Shown here: positions 46,815 to 61,800 of the stretch, one piece after another | Layout of the letters: each line of letters starts with the position of its first letter | Numbering within the stretch: the first letter of the stretch is position 1 | Assembly (NCBI GenBank): GCA_935421135.1 | Contig: OW285188.1 | Coordinates: 2,253,001 to 2,317,000, forward strand | Direction: 5' to 3' | DNA: 64,000 bases | DNA from: Bugulina stolonifera | Taxonomy: Eukaryota; Bryozoa; Gymnolaemata; Cheilostomatida; Bugulidae | Program-made: the position numbers and the translations under genes | The notes under the pieces: generated by a model | Database searches by the model: none | What the model saw: only the letters and a program-made list of their open reading frames with translations | What the model was told of the DNA's origin: nothing

Positions 46815-49800
46815 ATGGATTTAAAAAAGAAATTTCAGTCCTTTGTCAAGTCCAAGGTAAGTGACTGGGGTGCGTTTTCTTATTAGTGACGTTCATGTAC
46901 AGTTACCTATCAATGGTGTGAGCACATGGGCGGGTATGTTATTGAACATGTGCAGTCATGAATGTCGCAGAGAATCTGCGCTGGATTGCCGTCTTCCACC
47001 TCATCAGACCTCACTGGTCAAGTGATCATCATATACAATACATATACATGTAGTAGGGTATGTGCACTGCACGGTGCCTAGAATGCGTACAAAGTTTATC
47101 GAGAGTGTCATCGTTGTCTAAATAAATTGTAACAAACTCAACGATTTTCATCCACGTGAAGATGCCTGTAATATAGCACATCGCCAGCTAGTTTGTATCC
47201 CTAAATGACTTGAAAATACATTAATGCAGACACCCTAATTCCACCATTGACTCTGCTGGTATAGTTGTTTGCATATACAACACATACATATATATAGCTA
47301 AGAGTTTATCCGTAACATCGTAGACGTCGTCTGCCGGCCATTCTGTGGACCACCATGAAATAAACCACTCATCCTTTGGGGATGAAGCAGCTGCAGCCAT
47401 TAGCAAGTTTAAAGAGCACATCACTGAATCTCATTATGACCCTAGACTAGATCAGGAGAATATTGAGAGCATTGAAGAGGACTACTACAACTGTGATGGT
47501 AACTTTGACCCCAGCGAGTATGAACTCCGGGTAAGACCTTTACCTTCCAATCATTGATAGAACTTAGTAATTATGTAGCAGGGAGTTGAGGCATTCAGTG
47601 TTTCATGTGATATAGTGCCAATAACTCCTCAGGCCATCTGCTTGATGCTGGTCCATGCTTCACCAGCAGTTGGGGTTGTTCTACCTTTTGCTTGGTATAA
47701 GTCCATCTCAGCATAGCAATGAAAATAACCACTTCTGGTTTTAGGCTAACAGGCATATAAGCCTTAGTTCCATGTAGGAGTCAAGTCGAATTAATAGCAA
47801 GACAAATCCAAACTTGCACACATTTTTCCCAGTGGAGAGTCTTGTGCAGTGTTCCGTCAGCATTGAGTTCCTGTTTTATTAGCAATTGTTATGTGATAGT
47901 GGTCCTGTTGGCATAACAACTACATGTATGTTGAATGTTATAATACATTAGTCAGTGAGGCATATTAGGGGTATGAGTCTAGTATAAGAGTTGATTGATC
48001 TCTCTCCATATAACTGTATGCCGTATTTCTCGCTGATTTCTCTCTGATGGTTTTAAAGAACAAGATGGCGTCTAGGTTGTACACAGTAATTATAGTATGT
48101 ACAAGTATGATGGAAAAGTGTTGATAGTAAGTGGTTACACTACTACCGTCCAGCTTCACATGGTCATTGCCTTATGTCTAAGTATTTATATTCATTGTAG
48201 AAAATGGAGAGTGGTGTGCGACAGGAACAAATAGATGTGAGAAGAGCACTATTAGGAAAGCAATTGAAGTCGGTCAGTTGTTATCTCTCTCTGTCTCTTG
48301 ATTTTCTAGTACTTTATTTAGCTAGCTGAACCTTGCACTGAACTTTATGGGCGTATGTAGAGTCTACATGGTTTATTTCTCCAAAATTTCAAAAATATGA
48401 GCCTGTGTGTGGTATTAGCCAGCCCTTGTGTAGTCTGGAATATTACTAACATAGATACTACCATGGGCCAGTGCTTCTTTGAATGAATGGTTACTTTGGG
48501 TGGTTGACTCCAATATTCTCAGCATTACTTTACTGCACTGTGTGGCATATTGAGAGTATATTGTATGGTTGGACAACATATTATATGACACTAAGGTTTG
48601 TATTAACTCACACAAGTTACATGTTCTTTCATGAGAATGTTGATGTGCAACCATTTTTGCTACAATGAGTAATATCACATGCTCTTGGGTGTCATTACCC
48701 CGTATTGCAGGTGTCAAAGAAGGTGTCAGAGTTGATTCTAGAGAACCACCCTGCTTACGCCACAGAGCTGCGACGAGTGATGGAGCTGCAGGAGTCTCTG
48801 CACACAGCTCTAGACATCTGTACAGAAAGTAGATTGTAAGTATCGGTTCCTCTCTATCACTGCATATTGTTCAACATAATTGCTGCGTAGGAGTGGTACA
48901 TGTATGCGACAGTAGCAGTAAAGGAGCAATTATACTGGCTGAGGTCATTAATATATACACACATAGATAGGACAATGGGACAGTGTTGTTAAAATGTGTG
49001 CCTAGGGCTAGTGTAACATGTGTATATTCAAACCCTATGGTGTAGGCTGAGTAACATGTGTGTATCCACACCCTATGGTGTAGACTACCTGTTGTATAAC
49101 CACATTGCAGAGCATTGAGGAGTTCTCAGAAGGAGTTTACTGTAGCAAGTCTAAAGATGTTGGCAAATCAGAGGAAGAGGCAGCAACTCCAGGGACTGAT
49201 GAGGTCACTCAGGACTATCAAGACGTTACAGAGGACAGATGTACGTCTTAGGGAGATGCTAGAGGTGAGTTTTATATCTACATGTACATGTATGTGCGCT
49301 CTATTACACTGCACACTGTTGCACTATAGTTTACTCTGCACTCTACAATCTACATTTTATACTCTACATTCTATACTCTACATTGTATTCTCTACTTTCT
49401 ATAGAAAGAAGATTACGCTGGTGCTATTGAACTCTGCCTCGAGTGCCAGAAGGCTGCCAGTATATTCAGACATTATAAGTGTATCAGGTGTGTTATATCT
49501 ACATGTACATGTACACTATATAATAATATATTAGTGTTGATACTGTATATGCACACGTAGCGTTAGGTACTAAATGTTCATGTACATTTACATGCACATA
49601 TTGGATTGCTTCAGCTGTTTCTCGTACAACAACCTGGCTGTGGCTTCAAAGGAGGTTTATCCATACACTAGATATACAATGCAAACATAAATGAGGGAGT
49701 TGCTTTCTCGAAGTACCTTCGTCTATTTTTTGATGTTTTTATACCTATGTGATGATGAACAAACAGCACGTAGTAAAGGACACAGTGATGCTCTAAACAC

Positions 49801-52800
49801 TGTGAGCATTTTCTATCAACTCAGGTTTTGTGGCATTAATAAGAATAGGAGTATTAAGGACATGTATGCCTCTTTAATAATGGACCATTTTGACGCTAGG
49901 ATTTTGAAACAACTGGTAACTTGACTCTAATAGCACATAGATGGGTGTGCAGCTGGGGTGCCAATTATTTTCGGTAGGGGCCAAACAGGAAACTGGGCCT
50001 CAAGCTTGGGGCCAGGTATCGGTGCAAACATATATATATGTAATATAATATAAAAATGTGTGTTTGCGTTGTATTTCAAAGTGGAAACATGCATAAAATG
50101 CAGAGACGTGTGCAAGTTTTATTTTGGTAACTCAAGTTTCCATGGCCAACTCTTAGTTGTGACTCTTCAAGTTACAAGTCAATTCTTTCAGTGACAGATC
50201 AAAACTTTCAAGTTACGAGTTAAATATTTACATGTCCCCAGGAACTCAAGTTTTTGTCAAGTTATCCAAGTTAACTACAAGCAAGTTTCAATTCTTTTCT
50301 TGTCTAACTCAAGTCTTTTTATAGAGTTATTGGGTTATTGTTTAGCATGGTGAAATGTTGTTAGGAAATGGTGTTAGAAGTTCAAATTTTAAAGCAAAAT
50401 GTCACAGTTTTAGTGTAAAATGTGTTATAATTGTGGTTGGTGGTTATAACTGTGGTTATTTCTATTCATTACAATTCACAGCTGCCCAATGAAATGTTGC
50501 TTGAATTGACTCCAGTGAGAGTCTTTAACTCGAGTCTGGCATCTCTGCATTTGGGCACCACTGGTGTACAAAAAGCAAGGGAGGCAAATATATGAAGGGG
50601 TTGATCAAGATATAGTATCATTTTTAATTTACAGACCCTACAAGCTTGTAATTTTTAGTCATCTGTGCCGTGCAAGTCAAGGCAGCTTTCACCAGCCTAC
50701 ACAAACATGTACTAGTATAATACTGTAATAGCCAGTTGTCTAAGCAGTTAACAACACGATTAATAGGTAGCTTTCACCCTAGATAGCTAATAACCATAGA
50801 CAAATAGTCAAAATGGGGCTTTGGGTGGAGTAAAGCTATTGGATTGTGTTATGCTATTGAAGCCCTATGGGAGACAATTCCAGACATAATCCATTATTTG
50901 AAGATTGCCTGCTATTGCCTTCACAGAAATAATCGGAATGCTTCGGAAGAAGTAAGTATTACAATAATTATTTTAATTTGTATATAAAATATAAATGATA
51001 CTGAACATAGCATAGTACTATCATTATCAGCTACTATGAACTATACAAACTAAAAGTGTGCATACAGTTCTCTGCTGTTGTTATTTTCAGTGGTGACCCT
51101 GGTAGAAATGGAGTTATTCTATTGGACTATGATGGTAAGTTCATTTACACCCAAACCATTAGTCCAGTGGTACGTTACTTGCCTGCTGGTCACACAGTTG
51201 GTACAAAAATTATAAAATGTGAACAACCTTAAGCACAACCAGATATAATTAATAAACATAATTAAATGTACATGTATATAATAATTCTAATATACATGTA
51301 CATACAGTATTTTGAAGTGATATGACTTTTTAATAACTAAACATGAATAAGCTCGTGATGATATATTATATTTGCTGAAACATACAAAAAACACATTTTA
51401 TTAATGATCATTTCAATGTGTCAATTTCAATGCACATTTCACATATACCTGACAGGTAGCAGGATCAAGCTCGACAATGGGGACTATAAATGCAGCCAGT
51501 GTGGTACTCAATTCCAACATTACAGATTGTATCACCAACACATGAGAGATCGATATCTACGATGCTCTAAATGCTGTACCAAGTTTCTTTCAAAAGACGA
51601 GTTGAAACTGCATCGGTGTGGCCAACCAAGTGAAAGTAAATTAATCATGCAAGAAATCTTTAGCATTCATAAATTGGTGCTTCATAAATTTGTTATATTT
51701 GTGTTCTGGCAAATTATTAACACTACATTTGTCATGTTGTGCTTTCACCAGTTATGCCTGAAAACATAACAGTAATTGTCTTTTAGGTCATGCTTCAGCA
51801 CTTGCCACCTCGGAGTCTTTTAATGCATTACCAGAAAAACTACTACCTGCGAAACACTCAGCTTCGAGACACCTTCCGGCAAAGCAGTTACGTGTCAAAC
51901 AGCTGCCTTCTCCCAAGGTTAAACATTTGACCAAGGCACGACGATCTGGTAAATACCTTGTTGAATGCCGAAAATGCGGAACTAAGTTCAAGGATGTCCA
52001 TTCTTTTCACCAGCACAAAAGGGAGCGACATCTGCGATGTTCAAAATGCTGTACCAAGTTTCTTTTAGAAGACCATTTGAAGAAGCATCGTTGTGGTCAG
52101 CAAAAGAAAGGTATGTCCAGATAGAACATTCTATATATTATTTTGTTTGCGATAGACACGGTCTTATCAACGGATCTTTTAGATTACTGTACATATAACA
52201 TTAAGTTCGTGTGATTTCATATAACATTCAGTTCGTGTGATTTCATATAACATTCAGTTCATATGATTTAATGCTGATGAAATGTTATTAGCATCTCTCA
52301 CATTGCCCAATGGGTTATATTTTACTCATGTTCAAATAACAGAGCTGCCTAAGTAGCAGGAAATAGGGAGTAGCCAAAGAAAGACATTTGATGTTTGTGC
52401 AATAGTTGATAGTTTAAGGGCCTCAACTCTTGTATGAATTTCGGCATTGAAAGTAAGACGATCTGTTAGGCTCTTTAAATTTGACTTGAATAATATATGT
52501 TTAAATTTTAGGTAGAGCATCTGTAGAGTCTCCCAAGCAGTTACCGACAAAAAAGTTGTCCACAGGGCAGCCACTTGCAGAACAATTACCCACTACACAA
52601 CTACCTTCGGTAGAATTACCTGTAACACAACTACCTACGGAACATCTACCTTCAGTAGAATTACCTGTAACACAGCTACCTACAGAACAACTACCTTCGG
52701 TAGAATTGCCTGTAACACAACTACCTACGGAAGACCTACCTTCAGTAGAACTACCTGTAACACAGCTACCTACAGAACTACTACCTACAAAACAGCTACC

Positions 52801-55800
52801 TACAAAACAACTATCTCCAGTAAAACTATCTGTAAAACCTACAAAACAACTATTTGAAATAGATCTGTCTGCGAAACGGCTACCTTTATCAGTGGAACTA
52901 CCAGTAAAACAGTTGTCCACAATAGAATTACCTGCTGTGGCCTTATCTTCAAAACATTTGCTGTCAGACCAGTTCCCCTCTGTTACAGTTAAACCTTTAG
53001 ACAAACCAAGTCTAAGTGGTAACTATGTGGCTGAATGTCATCAATGTGGTGCTAAATACAAGCAGATGGTTTCTTATCATAAGCACAGAAAGAATCGACA
53101 TTTACGTTGTGTTAGATGCTGTACCAGGTTTCTTACCGAAGATGATTCTAAGAAGCATCAGTGTAACCAACTAAATGAATGCAAATTGTGCAAGAAGTAT
53201 TTCATCAATCCAGCTAACCTGAGCAAGCACCTTGAGGTACACAGAGACTACATTTCTGGAGTGTACAGAAAGTGTGACAAGTGTAAGCAAGAATTTCCAG
53301 ATGCACTGCGGTGGATGCAGCACATCCACGTTACAACTGAGGGTGTTTCTGTTTGTATAAATCGGGAATCACCCAATGGAGAAGCGAGCGACTCTCTACC
53401 ACAACCATCTTCCAATGCTTCTAGGAAACGATCATCAAAGCGATTAATCATCTGCAGTATATGCGGAGCTAGCTTTGCTGGACTGAATGTAATGAATTAT
53501 CACAAAATGATACACCCCGAGTATAAACCCCCACGGATATCAAAATGAAGCTGAAATCGTTGAAATGGATGATCACACCTCATTTTTAGTGTTAACTACC
53601 ATTTTAGTTTTTTGGCACTGCTAATAATTTTTTCTAGGGCTCGGATTCTGTGAACTAAAATTTTATTTTAGAAAATCTCACCTGTTGTGCAGGAGTAATA
53701 TAGAACATAAGACTTTGTTTTATATAATTTCTCCGTTAACCATATTATTGTATTAAAATCAAAGTGTTTTTAATGTTGTTTGTGGGAAATTCTTTGAAGT
53801 ATGGAACTACATGTATTTGAACTCAAATTGGAGAAATCAGGAAATGCCAGTATGCCTGGAATCTACTTCAGTAGGCTTTATTGTTTAGCTCAAGATTATA
53901 CTTAAAAGTTGTGGAACGAAATAAATGTATATATTAAATGTTTAAAGTAGAAATTACTCAAATTAGTTGGCCAAAAATTTTGTTTATCAAATACTGGAAT
54001 TTATTCGAAGGGAAAATAGAACTGTGAGTTTGGAGTAAAACAATAAGACTTCATTTTATTAGTTGAATAGAATATGTGAGGATGAACCAATTAGTGCATG
54101 CTGTCAAACATAATATACATGTAGATAGCTCTAGTTCTCTTAGGTAATAATACTATACTCTTGGTGTTCACATACATATATACATGTGCTTTAGTGAGCT
54201 CAACTCCAAGCTGCAAGACACTCTAGAGATGATAGAGGAACAACTGGACATTGCTTTGTCTAAAACTTGTAATAACTTTGATGAGAAACATTACTCTAAA
54301 GTACAGCATGCCTATCAGTTGCTAGGAAAAACACAGGTACTAATGCTATGGTGGCTTATGAGCCATATATTTACCTTCTAATAGATATACAAGACCTTCC
54401 TAATCTGTGGAGCATGTGTTAGTAGAATGGCTAGTAGTAACCCTACTGTGTGTTCCCAATATTGTATATAAATATACTCGTGGATACTTGTTTTTATTTC
54501 CCATTCCCACTAACTTGATGCATTTCTTTCTCCAGACAGCCATGGACCAGTTGCATATGCACTTTGCTAGTACAATACACAATGTGGCATTCACAGTGGT
54601 GCTGGGATATGCAGAGCTCTGTTCAGGTACGGGAGACGGTAGTTTCCAGAAGAAACAATACTCAGAACTATGCAAGGTAAACTATCTGCACCAACATTCA
54701 CCTATCTCAAACATTTGTTTATTCATGTTATTTATTACTAAAATCTATCAGGATCATAGTTCTATATTTCTCACTTCCGTTGTATTCACATGAATGAAAG
54801 GCAAATTAAATATCTGTGTAATGTTTTATCGTAGGCACTTGGAGGCATGGCAAGTATATTATAGTAAACAATAATTATTTCATGACAACTTTGTAGTGAG
54901 ATATAATCTGTTATGATCTTATCTATCTTATCTTATGTAATACATCAAATTCAGTTGTGCGTCTCCAGTCTTTACTTGCTTCTCCTGAACTGGCATACAT
55001 GATACATACCATGTATGTACTAACACTCACCAGTCATATGTTCAGTTAGGATTTGGTGACTACCTTATTCATTGTTTTATTGACATTTTCCGGAATAAAA
55101 TCAGTTTTCTTTTTGTCTTTTCTTACTATACATTATGTTGTTATCTACCACTGGTCTTCCAATGTGTCTAGTTAATACATGTATATGCTGCTTCTGTGTT
55201 CCCTGGGGATATGAACCAGCAATCTTACCAATGTGTATCTCTTACCAATGTGTATCTCTTACCAATGTGTATCTCTTACCAATGTGTATCTCTTACCAAC
55301 GTGTATATCTTACCAATGTGAACATGTTAGACTGTGCTCCTCCCCAGTCTACCAATTTAACAGGATCTCTGGCTGCAAGCTTGTATGTTGAATCCAATAC
55401 AGCCAATATAGAGCTGAGTAAAGCTGCCACTGCTTACATGTTCCAATGCAAAGTCAAACAGCTGCCCCAACCTAAGGTCTAACTGCTGCTGCTGCTTTTA
55501 ATACAGAATTTTTTACGTCACTTTTTAATTGTTTGTTGAGAATGTGGATTATTATAAATTATTTTCATTCACATAATATGAAGCTTTTGTTTACTGTGTG
55601 TACAACATGTTTAGTTGCTATTCAGTAGTGGTAGTGTAGTAAGAGTGAACTCCTCTCCACATACAGACTCTCTGTGTGGCTAGATTAATCAGAGCTACAC
55701 CAGTGAACATGTCTTGTACCATTCAGCTCTCCTTTTGGCCAGAACCCTAGACTTAGGTTTCAGCCTTTCGAAATAATTAGGCATGTTATTCATGAGATAA

Positions 55801-58800
55801 ACAAGTGGCCTATATTGACCAATCAAATTGCAAACTCAAGTCATTTTATAATTTTTCGCAACAAATTGTGTTTTTTATTGTCTAGGAATATTAACTACCA
55901 TTTGTTCTACAAACCCATTTTTTCTTTTTGTGATATTCCTAGTACAACAAGGATAAAAGCTCAATTAAAATTTCCTGTTTATAATAACATAATGAGTGGT
56001 ATGGCATTCACTCCCTGCAATGATGTAATTCACTAGTTTGACTAGTTTGATGACATCTTGTATCCCAGCTGGTATTGTGCTAACTGGTTCAGCCGCTACT
56101 AGGCTTTCTAATGGTGTATTCAACTCATAAAGTAAAAATTTCAGTACAGTCCATCTTTAAGGGGGTATGGAGTTGTAATGAACTAACTTTTATAAATATT
56201 GTACATAATAATCTGTTTGGTTGCTTATAGTATATAACACATGAAACATTCACGCCTTGTCTGATGGGACTGTGCAAGGCATTGTGGGGCATCTTAGTAA
56301 ACTATCATAAAACAAGAAGTTGGCATGAAAGGACAGATGGACTCGCTCACACTAAGACAGATAGTAGTAGTGAAGACATGGGTATGTGGTGCTATCACTT
56401 ATATTCATTGAAACCCATCAGCATAACTTCATATTTGGTTACAACACATGATACTAAACGACATAACTACATGTATATTCTCGAGTCTCTATATTGGGGT
56501 ACAACATTTCATACTAAATGACACTGTACTCTATTCTCAGCCACTTCTTGAGACTTTGTGTTGGGAATCTGGTGTACATTATATTTGTTTATCTCTACAG
56601 CAATGGTTCCCAGTTAGATTTTATAATTTCCCTCTTTCATCAGACTTGGCTTTAATATTTGTGAGCATAGGGTCTATAATTATGTAGGCCTACATGTATA
56701 TAGATAAATGGCATTTCCATTGTAAATTTTAAATTATACACGTCGAAGTTTGGAATTGTAGATTTGCTGACTCAAGTTGCACTACAGTTATAACTAACTG
56801 AACATGCCCACTATATTTGGTGAATGACGGTGATTTTGGACTATCAGTTTTTCTATCTTTAAATTAAAAAATTTTGACAAAATTTGAAAAAAATAAATCC
56901 TTCCCAAGAGTCTAAAGTCTCACCTCTTGGTTTCGACTGGTTTACATAATCAGTGGTCAGTATATTTGTTAGGTTCGTCTTCTGATGAGGATTTCAACAG
57001 GAAGTATGTGGCTCAAAAGTTGGAGCATGGCCGAGTCAGACTTTGGCAGGAAATACAACTGAAACTCCGCACATTCCTTCTAGCTGTAGACTTGTCTAAC
57101 TTCAAGTTTAACGAGTTCACACAGATACTGAATCTAGTTAACAGGTTAGTTAGATTTGCTACTACTAATAAACTAATGTGCAAGCGTATATTGTGTACCT
57201 TATCTACGATGTGCACTACGTGTATGTTGAGTTGTTTTCTCCGGCTATGGAGTAAAAAAGAGACATATTATTTGGTCATAGCACAAAGACATCTACCACT
57301 AGTCAAAGCTATTGACTAATATGGTGGCTAGTCTGTTTCTACTTCCCTTTGCCAGGCTGATAACAGTAGGTGAGGAGTTCTCATCGTCCAAGTCGGAGCA
57401 GCTTCAGGAAGCTATGCATAAGCAGACCCAGAACTACTTCCACAGGTACCACTCTGGCTGCATGGAGGAGGTGAAGATGTTCCTTGAGAATGAGGGCTGG
57501 GAGTTGTGTCCTGTGAGGTCATCATTTACAATATACCAACTGCAGGTAGGAGTTGTCCACTCTTACAATATACCAACAGCAGGTAGGGGCTGTCCACTCT
57601 TACAATATACCAACTGCAGGTAGGAGTTGTCCACTCTTACAATATACCAACTGCAGGTAGGAGTTGTCCACTCTTACAATATACCAACGGCAGATTACTT
57701 TCCATTTCTGATGTCAAGCTATAATTTCCTCGCTTGATGAACCATTTCCATGACTACGATAAAAGGCTTTGACCATAACACCTGTATGGTATTTAACACA
57801 GACAACATTGTTACACATGTACATGTATGTTATTATCAGTTAATGTAGCTGATGAGTGATCTGCTCGGTGACTCTCTGGCTTACTGAGACTCTATTACAG
57901 CCACTTCCTCTTGTGTGCCCGTCCACATCTACGTGATCTTGTTGTAGGACTTTAGTTTCATGAGAGGAATGACCACCGGTAATCACCTCACAGTCCGTAC
58001 TCGACTTTTTGCTGGGTCAGACGCTGCCCTGTCGGCCTCCTCCACCTCTGTCTGTGATATGAGCAGAGGTGAAGGACAAACCAGTTACTTCTCCCAGGAG
58101 ACTTCACCATTCGATGAACAGCCTGACGAGGAAATGCAGGAAGATTTCCTGGCTACTAATGGGGTAAGAACAACGTATAGAATATCCATATCTGTCAAGT
58201 CTCTAGGATTCACTGGGCGGTTCCCAGTTCTGAAGTTCACCTTTGTACCTTCTGTGCTTCCAGATTTTATAATGCTATATGTTTCAACAATAACAACTAA
58301 AACCCCAGCATCACTACCAATCATGGAGCTTTGTCCATCTATATACTATATAAAATTTGTATATTGAAGCTTTTGTACGTTCCAGTTAGAATAATGGAAA
58401 ATTATTGTAAAGCGTGCTGATCAAAACCTCCCACACACACAGTTCTAATTTCTGTTCACCTGAGAATATACCTGAAATTATTACAGAGTTACATTTATAA
58501 TGACACTCATGAGCTACGCAAAGGTTAAAACAAAAACACATCCATGTTGTTGGGGAATTTGGCCACTTTTATATATACATGTATATAATATATATATATA
58601 TAATATAAGATGTAAAAGCAAAAGCCTACAGCACCTGGTATTCCCAGGCGGTCACCCATCCAAGTACTAACCAGGCTCAACGTTGCTTAGCTTCAGTGAT
58701 CGGACGAGAACTGGCGTTTTCAACGTGATATGGCCGTAGACAACAATTGATGCAAAGCAATCCATCACATTCAACAACACGCTGTTTAATCATTGAGGCG

Positions 58801-61800
58801 TGTCATTAACAAACATTTGATTGGCTGGTGTTAATCTGGTCAATTATATAGTCAATTTGTCTGTGTGTATAATTGTCTACGGCCATATCACGTTGAAAAC
58901 GCCAGTTCTCGTCCGATCACTGAAGCTAAGCAACGTTGAGCCTGGTTAGTACTTGGATGGGTGACCGCCTGGGAATACCAGGTGCTGTAGACTTTTATCA
59001 CTTTTACGCAGAGATGTGTGCAAGTTTTATTTTGATCAACACCAAATACAGAGAACCTTGAAAATAGAATGGTCTCAACTGTGGCAGCAATTTCAAAAAT
59101 TGAAAATCAATCATTGGTTATATGTGATAAAATACAATCAATCGAAATGATGCTAGACCCAGAAACCTCCCACATGCATAAACCAACAAGAAAGAAACCA
59201 ATGTAATAGTTGGCCGGTCAAAGCCACTATTACTTCACCTAACTACACCCAAACGGATGCCACACTAACTGCAACTCGACCTCCCTACTGTTCACCCAGT
59301 AGGACGGTCATCCAGGCTATAGCCTATCCCAAAGGATAGCTCCCCGGTTGTCCAAGTCCAGTTATAGGATTAGCCTATAACGGTCTTGTAAATCTAATAA
59401 TAATAACTTACTTGTAAGCAGAGTAGTTGTAATCCAATAAGAGAGAGTAGTTGTTGATTCCAGAGTTTATTTCTAACTAACTAATATGATACAAGACAGC
59501 TGATTTTATACTAACTCACAAAACCACAAGTAGATTACAAAAGATGATGAAATAGACGGCAGCCGAAACCAACCGTCACTGGATAATTAGTTACAGACCG
59601 ACATAATGGATAGCGTGACTAGCCGTCACTGGACTCTATTCATAAGACAAAAGATAATAGTCTATTATAATAATCCGTTATTGTAAAGATAAACAGTCTA
59701 CTGTAGTTATAAAAGAGGTGTTCACTACTAACCACACCTTCTAGAATATAATTGCTATTTACTAGGCAGAGTAAACAATATATAATGACATGTTACATAA
59801 TAGGTAATCATAAGTGTTTAGCTTTGGGTCTTTGGCCTAGTTAACCTACGCAGTGTTTTGAGAATGCTTTGTAGAACAGGGGCTTTGCCCACAACACCAA
59901 TAACTGAAACCTTGACATTCAGCCCACCCATAAACAAAGAACTTTCTGATACCAAAACTCAAAATGCAACAGCATATGCCGAAAATAGACAGCGTAATGG
60001 GAAATATGGTGAGTTCGATACGAACAACAACGTAAACTCGAAAGCCGGCAAAAAATCTCCCAGAATAGCAACAGAGCTGAAAACACTAACAATACAACGA
60101 GAAGTTTCTGACTCGCCAACTACTAATAAAAAGATCATCAAATGCCAAAAAGACGCATATTCAACAAATAACATAATTCTGTTAGAATCCCAAACCGATT
60201 ATGACCAAAGTCAAGGTATGAACCATAACAAAACAGAGATCCAAACTAGTCTATCTACACCAACTCATGCATCATCTCTACATACATGTAAAAAATCAGA
60301 TGAGACTAACAAGTCCCACCAAAGCATCGTAAATAGACTAACCTCTAATACCCACAGCATGAAGAGAACCTATAACAAACCAAGATCCCCCACACTGATT
60401 ATTAGTGATACATTGGGACTAAATCTCAGTCCGAAATTAGTTATACCAGATTCTTATACGGAAATCTGCTCTCCACGCAACAGAGACAGTAATATCTCCT
60501 TACTAGATATTGTTAAATCATACGACCTAAGCCATACTACTGACCTCCTAATCTTAGCTGGTGTAGACAATCACAAAGAACATGAATATTTTTCGGAATG
60601 TAAAGCAATCTACCAATATGTACAACGAAACTATAAAAATACTAGATTAACTCTCACCCTAATTCCTGAAAAACATGAAAACGATGTCAAATCTCGATCA
60701 GCTACTATGCTAAACAACTGCATAGCAGACTTCTGTAAACATAAAGAAATAAGGGTAATAGACCTTAGCCATATTTCCTTTTCTGTAGTCCCACTACCCA
60801 AAGCACTTTCTGTCCAAATTAGTCAAGCAATCGCTAAACCCTTCTATCTGCCCACAGAGTCACTAGTAAAACAATCCAGTTGTCATAATGACAATGCTAA
60901 TGCTTATGATACTGACAGGAAAACAAACTATGCAGAATTGCGAAATATAGTAAAAGGGCGATATGCTAAATCAACCTTTAAAAAACCCTCCAACACCTAC
61001 TACTTCAATGACTCTAACACTCACTTAGGGATCACCATACCCAACCACAGCAAAGCAACACCACCGCCCTACCAATCTTGGTTAATCTAAAACAACTCAC
61101 TTCCAGCACACACCAAAAAGCACTTTCATCTCTAATTTAAAATTATGGCATGCAGAACAAACATGAAAAAAATGAAAGGCACAACAATTGCCCATCTCAA
61201 CATGAGAGGCCTTTATAGCAAACTTGATGAAGTGCGCATACTGCTCAAAAATCACAGTTTTAAAATATTTCATATTTCTGAAACACTATTAAAAAAGTAT
61301 CACTCAAACAGTGACTTACAAATTCCTGATTACTCCTTTGAACGTACTGACAGACAGGATAAAAATGGTGGGGGTGTTTGATCCTACGTCCACTCATCTC
61401 TAGTATATGAAAGACTATACGAGTTAGAAAAATTGTTACCAGAGACATTAACCTTATTAATAAGACCAACAAAAGCCAAACCATACATCTCATCAGCAAT
61501 ATACAGGCCCCCAAACTCCAGCCAAAACTGGGTGGAACAATTTAAAATATACATTGAACAATGCCGTAAAATATCTCCGGAAATAATCATCCATGGAGAC
61601 TTTAACATTAATTTATCAGCGCCCAAAGGCAATAACACTTGGATGCAATATGTGAATAACTTGGGGCTTGTTCAACTAATAAAATCACCCACAAGGACAA
61701 CTTTGACAACTGCCACTATCATTGACCACATTTATACCACTAGAGAACAAACTGTTTACTCAGCAGGAGTGATTGCAGCTGACATCAGTGACCATGACTT

